A stretch of 64,000 nt of DNA, taken from NCBI GenBank assembly GCA_963855995.1, contig OY979717.1, positions 5,253,428 to 5,317,427 of the forward strand. Reading direction: 5' to 3'. The notes beneath the pieces are model-generated. The model worked only from the letters and a program-made list of their open reading frames with translations. It made no database searches and was not told the DNA's origin. This stretch comes from Muricea muricata. Taxonomy: Eukaryota > Cnidaria > Anthozoa > Malacalcyonacea > Plexauridae. A program made the position numbers and the translations under genes. Shown here piece by piece: positions 32,271-58,100 of the stretch (positions within the stretch are counted from its first letter, which is position 1; each line of letters starts with the position of its first letter).

Positions 32271-33123
32271 AAGAACACACACGGGAGAGAAACCTTTTGA
32301 ATGTGGTGTTTGTAATAAAGGATTTGCACAGGCAAGCGAGTTGTTACAACATAAAAAGATACACACTGGAGAGAAACCTCATGAATGTGATGCTTGTAAT
32401 AAAAGATTTACACAAGCAAGTCACTTGGTAATCCATAAAAGAAGACACACTGGAGAGAAACCTTATAAATGTGATGTTTGTAATAAAGGATTTGCCCAGA
32501 CAAGCGAGCTGTTACGACATCAAAGAATACACACTGGAGAGAAACCTCATGAATGTGATGCTTGTAATAAAAGATTTACACAAGCAAGCCATTTGGTAGT
32601 CCATAAAAGACGACACACTGGAGAGAAACCTTATGAATGTAATGTCTGTAATAAAAAATTTACGCATGCAAACTCCTTGGTAGTTCATAAAAGAAGACAC
32701 ACAGGAGAGAAACCTTATAAATGCGATGTTTGTCACAAAAGATTTAGACATGCAAGTCACTTAGTAGTCCATAAAAGAAAACACACTGGAAGTATACCTC
32801 ATGAATGTGATCTTTGTAACAAACAATTATCATCCAGTCATTTATCGAGACATAAAGATAAAGTACACAAGAAAAGCAAGGATTTTAGCCTCTCTATTGA
32901 ACTCAAAAGCCAAAAACCAACAGGAATTACATACATGTGTTGTGTTTGTGATGAAGAGTTTGAAATTGCAAGTGAACTTGAGAATCATATGATAGTGCTG
33001 TGCACCGGAGCCGGAGAGCCGGAGCCGGAGTTTTTCCCTATTTTGCCGGAGCCGGAGCCGGAGTTTGTTCACCTCCGGCAAAACTCCGGCAGCACTTATT
33101 TGTGCTGCAAACTTCTATCATAG
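32271..33123 (+). CDS. C2H2 zinc-finger protein, C-terminal half (out of frame with the first)
   Basis: Continues the array: [102 protein letters not shown], then an irregular CDLCNKQLSSSHLSRH finger and a final CCVCDEEFEIASELENHM. An internal ATG (32341) could start this half alone. Fingers 6-10 duplicate fingers 1-5 at an offset of 424 nt (five 84-nt units plus the 4-nt insertion). A hAT insertion at 32993 replaces the last three codons and stop by about 43 foreign codons rich in Pro-Glu repeats, ending at 33123. Pseudogene status is likely unless the 4-nt duplication is an assembly or allele effect. Confidence 0.75.
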
Positions 33124-33622
33124 ATCAACGAAAAAACTAACTCCATCGACGAAAAAGTAAATACAGCCTAATATGGCTTGCCGCAAACATATAAATTATA
33201 ATTATGGTATTTAATGTTACTTTTGTATAACTGTGACGTCCGTAAGACGGTAAAGCGCGTGAAAATTTTATCTGAAAATTTCATTAAACGCTGCGACGCT
33301 ATGCTCACAATTATCAACATGAAAGGTCGAATATATGTTTTTAAGAATAACTGAAACATTACTATTAACTGTATGTTTTTTCCAGAAGAGAAAATGCGTC
33401 TTGTTTTGCAAATACAATACCGTACATCGTGCATATTACAAAATGTTAATGCGAAGAATGCGAAGTGTTAAATAAAAAACAAAGATGGTATTTCCACTTT
33501 AAACTGGAAAAATTTCCAATTTTGACAAATTTACACACAAGCGTAAAATATTCTGCCGGAGCCGGAGTTTTTTTGCCGGAGCCGGAGCCGAAGGTGAAAA
33601 AACCGGAGTTTGCACAGCTCTA
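32993..33622. mobile_element. hAT-type nonautonomous element, 630 bp, inserted in the zinc-finger gene
   Basis: Ends TAGTGCTGTGCACCGG ... TTTGCACAGCTCTA (inverted), with perfect 8-bp target duplication TCATATGA at 32985-32992 and 33623-33630. Both ends carry CCGGAG-rich subterminal repeats. The interior is AT-rich and non-coding. Confidence 0.9.
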
Positions 33623-33630
33623 TCATATGA

Positions 33631-34139
33631 CTGATCATTAGAATATATTTCCTTGTAAAGATCAGACATTTGACTAAACTAGCCCGTTTAGCCCCTGTGA
33701 AGGGCTAGGCGTATTTTGTAATATGTTTTGGTAGAGTTTTCTTATATTGTTGAATGATGTTTATATATTGTATGATGATCACTGCAATCTTTGAAATCCT
33801 TTAAAGTCTTTATCAGAGGTCATTTAGTGGGGGGAAGGGGGGGGGGTGCAATGGTCACAGGCAATTTAGGGTTCCCAACTAACCTAAAATGATCAGGCCT
33901 TGTAATTGGACTTTTAAAACAATAGTCATCCTTGTTCATGATTCGTTCTTTAGAAAACCAATTTCTAAAGTTTATTGTCTTTCATTGTTATAACCAACCA
34001 CTCACAAAGCCTGTTAGAATAGGTTGGTGGCGACCCAAAATAAAAGATATTGCCATATCCCTTTCTATAAAAGATATTGCCATATCCCTTTCAATTCTAA
34101 GCATTCAAAGCTGGTAAGTCATTGCATTGAAATTTGATA
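33631..34139. other. 3' flank of the zinc-finger gene; no further gene
   Basis: Immediately after the target duplication comes CTGATCATTAG, the original end of the gene. Then G-runs (33830-33848) and a 27-bp direct repeat (AAAAGATATTGCCATATCCC at 34042 and 34070). Confidence 0.5.
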
Positions 34140-34475
34140 CTAGTTTCAAAGTACCCTGAACCAGGGGGGTCCTGTCTTGCTAGAGCTTAGCCTGCACTCA
34201 GGTGGTGCTGCCAAGTTGTCATGGCTAGATAGACCACAGAAAAGGGAATGGACAGTCTATCGAAGTTTGTGTGTCCACGCATACCGCATTACGCATCTCA
34301 TTACCATTATGCCAGCCAGTCAATTGCGTTTTCTGGCCAATAAAAACGCTTAACAGCCTGCTGGCAGCCAGTAAACTAAATAATGATAGGGCGTAGTGTT
34401 GCACTACTGAGTGGTCCCACTGTCCATTCCCTTATACTGTGGCTGGACACAGAAAACCTCTTAACCCAGTGTACC
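34140..34475. repeat. Dispersed repeat, copy 2, with internal MITE
   Basis: Same as 30851-30973 but interrupted at 34234-34442. Confidence 0.75.
34234..34442. mobile_element. 209-bp MITE with CCACAG ends
   Basis: CCACAGAAAAGGGAATGGAC at the left pairs with GTCCATTCCCTTATACTGTGG at the right. Absent from the repeat copy at 30851, which serves as the empty state. Exact target duplication not resolved. Confidence 0.65.
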
Positions 34476-34569
34476 GAAGTTGTATCGAAGAACTCCACAC
34501 AAACTTTTAATATTTGTAAAAATAAAACATACGCTTAAAACCAAAACCTACAAAATTCGCTTTTCTGCT

Positions 34570-35191
34570 AGCCTGCTCGCAGCCCCCGTCTGAAATTTAA
34601 ACGGGAAATTAGGGGGTGTTTATAAGAGCCCTGCAATCCTGCATAAGGGCTAGCCCTAGCGGTAGGGCTGGTTGTCACCGTGTGTTTATATGAGAAAAAT
34701 CAGCCCTCTTGCTACTTGCTAGGGCTGGCTCGCTGTCACAAACAACATTGAATGGCTTCCGTGTAGCTCATTATATTTATTATATTATCTAAAATCGAAG
34801 TTTACCGACTATATTTTGGAACAAAAACCGGCAAACAATTGAATATTCTTTTAGAACTATGTCTTTAGGGTAAAAAAGCTTCAAAGACTTGAGTTTGTAC
34901 TAAATACTGCGGGTTTCCTACTCAGCCCTATTAGAAGGGCCAGCCATCCTTATCGTGTTTACATGGAAATTTCCAGCCCTACTAGGTGGGATCTCACCTT
35001 GCAAGTAGCGAGATCTCGCCTAATAGGGCTGGCTCTCCTCTCATATAAATGCAAACAATTTTTAATAGGGAAATGTATTAGCAAGCGGGATCTCGCCTAA
35101 AAGTGCTAGCCCTTATGTAGGGCTCATATAAACACTTCCTTAGACCCATAATTTCCCGTTTAATTTTTAGGCGGGGTTTGCAAGCTGGCTA
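34570..35191. repeat. Palindromic element split at its centre by another MITE
   Basis: AGCCTGCTCGCAGCCCCCGT and AAACGGGAAATTA on the left are matched in inverted order by TAATTTCCCGTTTAAT and GCGGGGTTTGCAAGCTGGCT on the right. The MITE 34612-35139 sits exactly at the symmetry centre. Confidence 0.72.
34612..35139. mobile_element. PIF/Harbinger-type MITE, 528 bp, nested
   Basis: Ends GGGGGTGTTTATAAGAGCCC and (complement) GGAAGTGTTTATATGAGCCC; TTA target duplication at 34609-34611 and 35140-35142. Interior rich in AGGGCTGG/CCAGCCCT inverted motifs. Related in style to 4176-4721 but with different end sequence. Confidence 0.72.
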
Positions 35192-35273
35192 CTTTTCTCC
35201 GTTCACTGTTTGTATCCCAATAACAATAACAACGCCATTATTCCACATATGGTCATACCCCGAATCGCTAATT

Positions 35274-36240
35274 TTAGCTCTTAATTAAAACATACGTTAT
35301 TGCTCCGACTTCATCACACACTCCCCTAACAAATTTAAACGAATTAAAAATTTTTAACCACAGTTCTACTCTAACAGTTAATGCTTCCAACTCATCCTGC
35401 AATTGTTCTTTAATATTCTCTTTAGCAATCTTAGCTGCTCTTCGTTCTGGTCTTTTCGCTAACTCACCAATATTTTCTTTAGTACTTCCGTTGTGATTTT
35501 CTTTATCTTCTTTAACCAAACTTCTTATTTCTAACGGACATACCAGTTGAACTGGGCGTTCTAAGTAGTTGCCCTCATGAAGAATAATTATTCCTCTAAC
35601 AACACCGTCTTTTCCTTTCACGCGCTTAACCACTTTTCCTTTCATCCACCGTCTTTTGTTCTTTTCTTCTCCCACTATTAGTACGATCTCGCCAACTTTT
35701 GGTACTGGTGATGTGTTCTTATTTACTCGACGGTATTCCATTAGCGCATGAATGTATTCATTTTTCCATCTTGACCATGCATGCTGTCTCGCAAGGGTTA
35801 GTCGTTTGTTCAATCTGCTTACTTCACCATTCTTGCTTTTGTACTTGTCACTTCGTCCCTAACAACAGGCTTGTGGGGCACATAGTATACTCTTTCTCCG
35901 GTTGGTTCTTCTAGTGCAGTTTCTATGATCCCCGACTCTAATTGCTTCTCGATAATCTCTTCGTAGTCTTTCTTTAACTTTTATCCTGATCGATTGCATA
36001 CGTTGACTAATCGCTTTCGACTTGGCTCTAGATTGCTGCTTGGTAAATGTTGTCCTGGAATCCATGGTACTTTAACCTCATATCTACCGTCCTCACACCG
36101 AGTAATGTTCTCTTTAAACTCCTTACAAACGTCCAATTGATCGTTTTCAACGCTGTATTATATTAAACACCGTGTATATTTAGTGTACAAATTCTTGTAA
36201 TCCCTTGACTCTCTGGTATGTTCACCTAGAGTTCGCAGAA
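35274..36240 (-). pseudogene. BEL/Pao copy 3: reverse transcriptase start joined to integrase C-terminal domain
   Basis: Minus strand. 36180-35850 holds the RT approach region (RCEDGRYEVKVPW; EEPTGERVYYVPHKPVVRD in a different frame). 35813-35330 is the DUF5641 domain (HAWSRWKNEYIHALMEYR; KVGEIVLIVGEE; RWMKGKVVKRVKGKDGVVRG). RT core, RNase H and integrase core are deleted between them. A different BEL family from copies 1 and 2 by sequence. Confidence 0.75.
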
Positions 36241-36390
36241 ACCCAAAATTATCTCGTAGGACGATCCTTTCAATGTCACTAAATTCACCACTTCATCAAT
36301 ATGGGCATTTACTACCAATTTTGTTCGACCATATTCCCTTTTGAAACGTTCCCATGCAGTTGTGTAACCGGTTGAGCTTGGCTTGAGATT

Positions 36391-36771
36391 TCAGTAGGTA
36401 ACCAAACTTTTCTTCATTATTGATAGACTTGCGTCAACTTGCGTAACAAACATGTTTTCAAACTGCACCCAATCTGCTACTGTCCCATTAAATGGCCATA
36501 TTTTCAACTTTGGAAATTTAGCTTGAGTTGTTCTTGCCGCCGTCTCCATTTCCAGCTTTTTCTTCGTAAGTTTAAGCTCAGCTGGCAATTTTTCTTCGAG
36601 AATTCCTCTCTCCTGCTGTCGAATTATTTCTCTATCGCGGTCTTCTTCGATACGTTTCGCTTCTCGTTTCCTGTTATTTTCTTCTGTGGTTATTTTAACT
36701 CCTTGTCTATAAACGAAAAAATCAAATAATTTATTTTTCTCTTTTACCCAAGGCATGTATTTCTCTCTCAC
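36391..36771 (-). pseudogene. BEL/Pao copy 3: gag fragment (DUF1759)
   Basis: Minus strand: charged coiled-coil region (EENNRKREAKRIEEDRDREI) then KFPKLKIWPFNGTVADWVQF, the DUF1759 start. Upstream gag sequence (36985-37270, degraded) lies beyond the hAT MITE that splits it. Confidence 0.72.
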
Positions 36772-36781
36772 ATCTTTCCTC

Positions 36782-36984
36782 CAGTGGCGGATCTAGGGTA
36801 AGTCAAAATAAATTATAGCAGCTCAATTTTAAATTCAAAATAACTTTATAATAATGTCATAGGTTATGAATTTCAAAAGAATAAATTCTAACCAATGAAG
36901 CTGCTTTGAAGGTATTTTAAAATGTAAATATATCCTAGAATGAGGTGTGGTAATTTATTTTGACTTACGCTAGATCCGCCACTG
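36782..36984. mobile_element. hAT MITE, 203 bp (copy 2)
   Basis: Same family as 26218-26421, reverse orientation. Ends CAGTGGCGGATCTAGGG ... CTAGATCCGCCACTG; perfect 8-bp target duplication CTTTCCTC at 36774-36781 and 36985-36992. Inserted in BEL/Pao copy 3 gag. Confidence 0.92.
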
Positions 36985-37348
36985 CTTTCCTCCACGGTCA
37001 AATCACTCGCGGTGCATCTTCCCCATGCTAAATTTTCATCGCTTAAGCCGACGAGACAAGCTTGTAAATTTCATCTAAAATCGCCTTTGTACGTTTCCTT
37101 ACTGTTTCAATTTCTCTCCTATCGTCATCTTCGATTACCTCGTCCGTTTGCCCAGTAATATTTTAGCTTTTTGATGATTCGATCTTTGTCGATTTTACTG
37201 TCAATTTGTTGCAGTTGCTCGCTAGTATTAACGCCCCGATTGTTCCGTTTGTTGACTTTGTTGTTATCAAACAGGCACTAAATTTACCACAGTTACATCC
37301 CACAAACTGCTGGCGTTTCTTGTTCGAACATATTTTAAGATTGTTATA

Positions 37349-37471
37349 CAGGGTGAGTCAAAACAACTGATGTCATTCATATTCAAACCCTCACCCTAAC
37401 CCTAACCCTATCAATTACAGTCTATGAGGCCAATTAAATATGACCAATCATCAGTTTTTTTACTCACCCAG
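37349..37471. mobile_element. Mariner-like MITE, 123 bp, containing telomere-like repeats
   Basis: Ends CAGGGTGAGTCAAAACAACT ... TTTTTTTACTCACCCAG, TA dinucleotide on both sides (37347-37348, 37472-37473). The centre has CACCCTAACCCTAACCCTAT. Confidence 0.7.
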
Positions 37472-37695
37472 TATAATTATATGGAATATACACTACATGC
37501 GGTTTTCTGTTTGGAAATAAGGAATCGATCTATAAAGCCGATTATATATATGACACTGGATTAACTGGTATTTTAATTCAACTAAAAAGCGCCAGCGGGT
37601 ACGAGGCTGGTATACATGTCTGTAAAATTATTAAAGCCAATTTGTACTAATAGAAATACGCAACGTTTTGTGATGATAAAAGCAGCTGAGCAGAG

Positions 37696-37880
37696 AGATC
37701 ACTCGATCCGAATGTTGTATCCCAATAAGATTATTGTATCCAATAAATTATTGGGTTTGTTTGCGTTAGGGTAGGGGTTTGGGTCAGGGTTCATTTCGTA
37801 CGCAAGAAATGACAATTCTAATAGGTTATTGGAATTGTTAAACGTTGTCACCAATAATCTTATTGGGATAGAACGTGCGG
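37696..37880. repeat. Short TIR element around CCCAATAAGATTATTG
   Basis: CCCAATAAGATTATTG at 37711 is matched by CAATAATCTTATTGGGA at 37852. A diverged relative (ATTACTGGGTAATTTGTTAA ... AACGTTGTCATCAATGG) is at about 39810-39915. Confidence 0.6.
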
Positions 37881-40187
37881 ATCGGCTGGAGAGATCGTCC
37901 ACTGAGTCAAACCTCTTCTACTACGTTTAGCCGGCTACGCAGTAGCGTTAACATGTTGTCTCAGGTCATATTAACTGTAATATGAAAGACAATTGTATAA
38001 ATTTGATTGAAATCGTAGCTAACAATGTGCTTGCTACGTTATTAAAAAGGTGTAGTATTATAGATTTATAGCATGTCCACTCTCTCGATAACTCTATTTA
38101 ATAGGTCTATTACGACGCAGGCATCCCTTGGGACCGTTATCCCCGGGGCACCATATAGGGACCCTTACCTCAAGGTTTTCAAAACGACCCTTATACATAC
38201 CCCGCAGGATTAACTATAAGGCCGTAAGAGTCTATTGGGTTAAATATATATTTATAACATGTTCCGTCTGTGTCTATTTCAATCTGTGAAGAGAGTAATC
38301 ATACGAGACTATAGTTTAAGGCGATGTTTGCAAATGCAATGGACAACAGAAAAAAGAACCGATTTTGACTTCATTAATAAATTAGCCGTAATATGGACGA
38401 GAGAGTCTATATTGGTATGCCAATCAGGTAGGCACTGCATGCTACTGCTTGGACAACACGCATTTTATTGGTATTCAGAGATCCGTATATGTGAATTTCT
38501 GACGTACATCTTCGCATAGTAGTCTAATTAAAACGATAAGCAGGATTCAATTTAAAAGAGTCTACTATTTTTAGAGGGCCCAATTTCTGATATAATTGGT
38601 AGAAAATAGTTACATTCAGCTATTATGAAGAGTAATTGAAAAACATGACATCCTGTGGTTAGAGTAAACCAGCGCACTTGAGTGACTTTACAAGAAATTC
38701 GAACACACATCAAAACACAATGATTAAATAATCACATTTCGCTATCATTAGAGGTGGAAAATAGTTTTCTTTTTGGAACCATGGATCCGGAATCACACAT
38801 TTTCTGGAAACAGAACTATGATCAGATTTAGCAGCCATTTAAATACTACAATCAAATTTTTGGATTCATCATATATGATAATTATTATTCATTATATAAA
38901 ACTAATTAAGTCTCAATTTTTTATGATCACTCCATCTGGGCATTTGTTCATATGGCATTGTCAACAAGTGTTTTGTCCCGTTTCCTCCCTCATCATAAAG
39001 TCTACGAACTAGCACGGGATTCACTGCGGTAAATTCATAATTATGTACTTTTTTACAACGTACTTTTTGCTACTCGTTTCAACCGAACATTGTCGTAAAA
39101 TAAAATAAAATTCATCTATTATATATGACATTTCGTTATCCAACTTTTTCGCCCAAGTCAATTTTTATCTTTTGGGAGACCTTAGGGCAAATGACTCAAA
39201 AAACAACAAAAATCTTTAAACATACAGATCAACAAGTAGCAAGGTTGGCATGCCAACTATTTGTAAAATCATAGCAGTTATAACTGTATCGCAGACTAGA
39301 AATAAATAGCTTTTCTGAGAAAAATAAATTAAATAAACTTTACCACACTCCTTTTATAGTCCAAACGGATGTTCCAATGATGTTCTTGGGTGAGTAATGT
39401 TGCATATATTGTATTCATGTGAAAGTTGCTCGGAGCAAGTTGCAATCGCCTTGACTGCAGCTCGAACTTTACTCTAATTATAATCTTCATTGCAAAATTA
39501 TATGTAAAAAGCCTGAAACATAAACAATTATCAACTCAAATTTGTATGATATTTTAATAAACTCAAATCACGCTACTCATTTTCTCTTAATTTTCTCCCA
39601 GTATATGTAGGCCCAAATTTAGCGGACGTCTTATAAAGAATTGAGGTAATATGTCTCGCTTAACTAGGATGCTGAGTTCTTAAAAATAAAATTGTGGTAA
39701 ACAGACCATATATGATGGTTATATATGACCATATAACCTGAAATAAAATATGCACGTTTCTCACCATCCATACCGCACGTTGTAACCTAATAACTCACTG
39801 TGTCCAGGAAATTACTGGGTAATTTGTTAATGTTAGGACTCAGGGTTAGAGTCACCTTGTATGCATGAAAATACAATCCCATTAAACTAGACTTGTTCAA
39901 CGTTGTCATCAATGGTCACATGACTGTGACGGTCTGCATGTACATCGCACTGAACTATAAAATAACGACAGCGAGAAATTCCGAAAGCTTGGATCCTTAA
40001 GCTCAAAATTAAGAAGCTAAAAATAATATTATATTATAGTAAATGTTGATATACATAAGGAAGCTGCTAATACTAGACATTCTGGAGAAATGCTAAAGGT
40101 TTTCATCCTTAATTCTTACTTGCTTTTTTGTATTTCAAAGGGATTACAATGTATTATACGATCTATTAATAAATATTGTATAAAACT
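37881..40187. other. Downstream flank of LRRC40; no gene recognised
   Basis: AT-rich with short ORFs (for example 38259-38519) that show no family motif. No repeat beyond that at 39810-39915. Confidence 0.5.
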
Positions 40188-54901
<14,714 letters not shown>

Positions 54902-55120
54902 GTCGAATCCTGATACCTTCTTAACAACTTATTCGGAATTTACACAGCTGCGAAGTGTAGTAACTTTGGTTGACATGAAAGGCAAATAATATGTCCCAGA
55001 TCGCAGAATGACATCATGAAATTACTGCGCCGAAGGTGATGCAAAGTCAGCATTTTTTGTAATGTAACAGTAAATCTCATACACCAAAAGATGATTTTTT
55101 TTGCTTTCTCACTCTGAGTT
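54902..55120. promoter_or_regulatory. Candidate bidirectional promoter of LRRC40 and LEPROT
   Basis: 219 bp separate the two start codons. It must hold both 5' UTRs and the core promoters. A CRE/ATF-like TGACATCAT lies at 55010-55018. No strong TATA box is evident. Confidence 0.6.
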
Positions 55121-58100
55121 ATGGTATTTGTAAACAAATATGGCAGGTATCAAAGGTATGTAGATATCTTATTGAGTTTATGTCTTGCAGACATTTACCC
55201 AAATATTTTTGTGTTGTAAATATTGCTGATTTTATATCCGTTTGTTTTTTTAATGGCTGAAAATGAAACTCGAGTCATTGATGTCGATGATTCTACATTT
55301 TAGCGTGAGTACTTTTGCACAATTGTACATATTTTGACAGAAGAATGTGATAATATCAGCCTGGCCTTACATTAACCTAAAGCTTTAATTAAAGATATTT
55401 TCACATGTTCTTTTGCCACACAATTCTGGGGGTAGGGCGTATGAGAAATTTTGGGTATCGGTATACGAGGAAATATATACCAAAGTTATCAGTTTTATAC
55501 ATGCTTTTTGGGCTAATTCCCCAAATAATCAGTTCATAATTAGAGAGAAACATCTGGTTATACTTTCATCTGGTCACACAAAAATACAATCAAAATTCGT
55601 CATTCTTAAAACAATGACCAATCGGTTGTTTTCGTGACTGTTTTGTTGCATGCCAATGATGCCATAAAAGTATAACCAAAAATTCTGCTGTAAATGCAAA
55701 TAGCAAGGAATGTGAATTTTGAAAAGTCAAAACACTGTTGACCATGAGGTGATGCAGTCTAATGTGATAATCATTTAAAGCTCCTTAAGTTTTACGAAGA
55801 TTAGATATTGACCAACACCAATATTTTCAGCATATTGGTATACTTGCCATCCCTGTTAACCTCCTGCATCTGTGAGTTCAAAAATAAGGGATATTTTCAA
55901 GCACCTTTCTACTACCAGACAAGTATACTGTTGTAAAAACTCAGTCTTCAATTGGATTGTACCGGTACTCTAGATCAACCCCCATGGAAGAAATCCCCCC
56001 TCCCCTCTCCAAACATGCATCCTATACAAATTTAAGAGGTTCTTCAGATTATTCCCCACAACCCCTTTCTGGATAGTGAAAATTTCCTCTCTGAGTGGCT
56101 TATGGATCTTTTTCCCTATGGATCAAGCCTGATCTTCCTAGTCTATAATTTCTCTGCAATGTACAGCATGGCACAAAATTGTAGCACTTTCAAAGTTAAA
56201 TTGTAGGCGAGCACATTGCACCACTAATGCACAAAACCACTGCAGCATATTTCCACAAGCCTTATTGTCATAATGTGTCAATTTTCATTTTTTTGCCACA
56301 TAAACATAAAATCATGCATTAATGTTGTTAATATGTTAACATAACCGAAGTATGGAATTGACCAAGTGGCATCTCAGCAAAAACAACCCATATATACGCT
56401 CAAACAAAACAAATTCGAGACTCATTTGTGGCATATAATTTAGGGCAAGGAAGTGCTCAGGCAAAATGTTTGGTCTAGAGGCTCTTGCTAACCTACGTTT
56501 TTCTAAAGGAACAGGCAGACTTGTACATGTTGTCAGCGAAATGAGTCCTGATGGTCTAGGGACCACCCTTGGTATACTGAGACATTAAGGGTACTCAAAA
56601 CCCGAGAGAGCATGCAAAAACTGTAGATTTTTCTAGAGGAACAGGTAAACCTCCAGATGAGGGGGAACAGGTGAACCCCTGTTCAGGCTCACCCCTATTG
56701 TCCGTGCCATGCCGTGGGGAGGTGGGTGGGGTTTTTTCTTATTTTTAGGAGAATTTACCATTTTCAATGCTTTAAAGTTCAACCAGTGATGTTAACGCGG
56801 TGGCTCTGGTCTTGCGAATGATCCTAGCTTGTGTTACATGCAGACAAAAAGCCTTTGGAATTAGAGGGCTATAAATTGTGTACTTTCACGTGAAGTTAAA
56901 ACCCAGGAAAAAACCTGAGTATACTTGTGATTGTTAAGAACAAAACGTGCATCGGTTGTTCGCATGTTAAGTTTCCAAAGTTCAACTCCATAAGAGGTTT
57001 TAAAATATTAACCAAGCGAAGAAAAGGGGTAGCATTGTTATAATGAGAGTTACCTGAACCCTCTTTGTGCTAAAAATAACACCAAGTAGAGCTCGTAGGT
57101 TAATACTGGATTAATGATGATTCTCTTCGACATATTACTCCATTAACCACAATTTATAGCTTTGCATAAATATGGTATTTTAATGTAAATCTAGAGATAT
57201 TCATGCCAAAATGCTGTTACTCACCTTGAAAAACTCAATTTTTTCCAAAAAATAGTAGTAGAGAAAAATGCTTGAAAATATCTCTGAAAATGTATTGCAA
57301 GTTTATTGCTTTATAAAAAGTTATCATAAAGTGCAATAGATGTAATTATAAGTGATTTGCTATGATGTGCCCTTTAAATTTAATCTTGTATGATTTAATT
57401 TAGTTCTAATTAATATATAAAGTGTCAATAAGTGAACAAGTTAAATTAATTTGTCCATTTTAGTATCTTATTGCTGTCATTTACTGGAGCTATTGGTATT
57501 TTGTTGGTGGTTCTAGGTTGTGCATTACCACAATATGGGTATGTATTGTATATACAATTTTCACACTGTATATAATTGTACAACACTATTTTTGGTCATG
57601 TTGTGTGTGTGTGTTTTTTTGAGAATTACTCTATTTACTTTACTTGTTTTTTGAAAATATATTTTGCCATTGCAGAATCTGGTGGCCCTTTTTTGTTTGT
57701 AAGTATTACATGATATTTTCAAGAGAGGAAGAGTGTAATCATCTAAAGAATGTCTAAAATTTGACATGTATAGGATGTCTGGAGGGGAAATATGAGTAAA
57801 AAATTTGGTTAGCTGAAAATTAGCAATTTGACATGTTATTTGATATTTGATTGCCTCAACATTTTCCTGAGCTAATCAAATATTGTGTTACATCTTGAAT
57901 CCACATTTTATGTCATTATGAGGAATGTCTGTTACAATGTTTGTCATATACTATTAAATATTTTAGACAACAATCTAATAATCAGATGATATGTTAGTTG
58001 GTATTGAATTATAGTATGTCATTTGTATTATAGTGATGTTTTATCTCTTGGCGCCAATACCAACTATTATTGCAAACAGATTGAGTGAATCATACGGTAT

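Noticed and set aside
38087..38220. G/C-rich patch that resembled rRNA at first sight
   Set aside because: Could not be aligned to any conserved rRNA core that I know; left unassigned.
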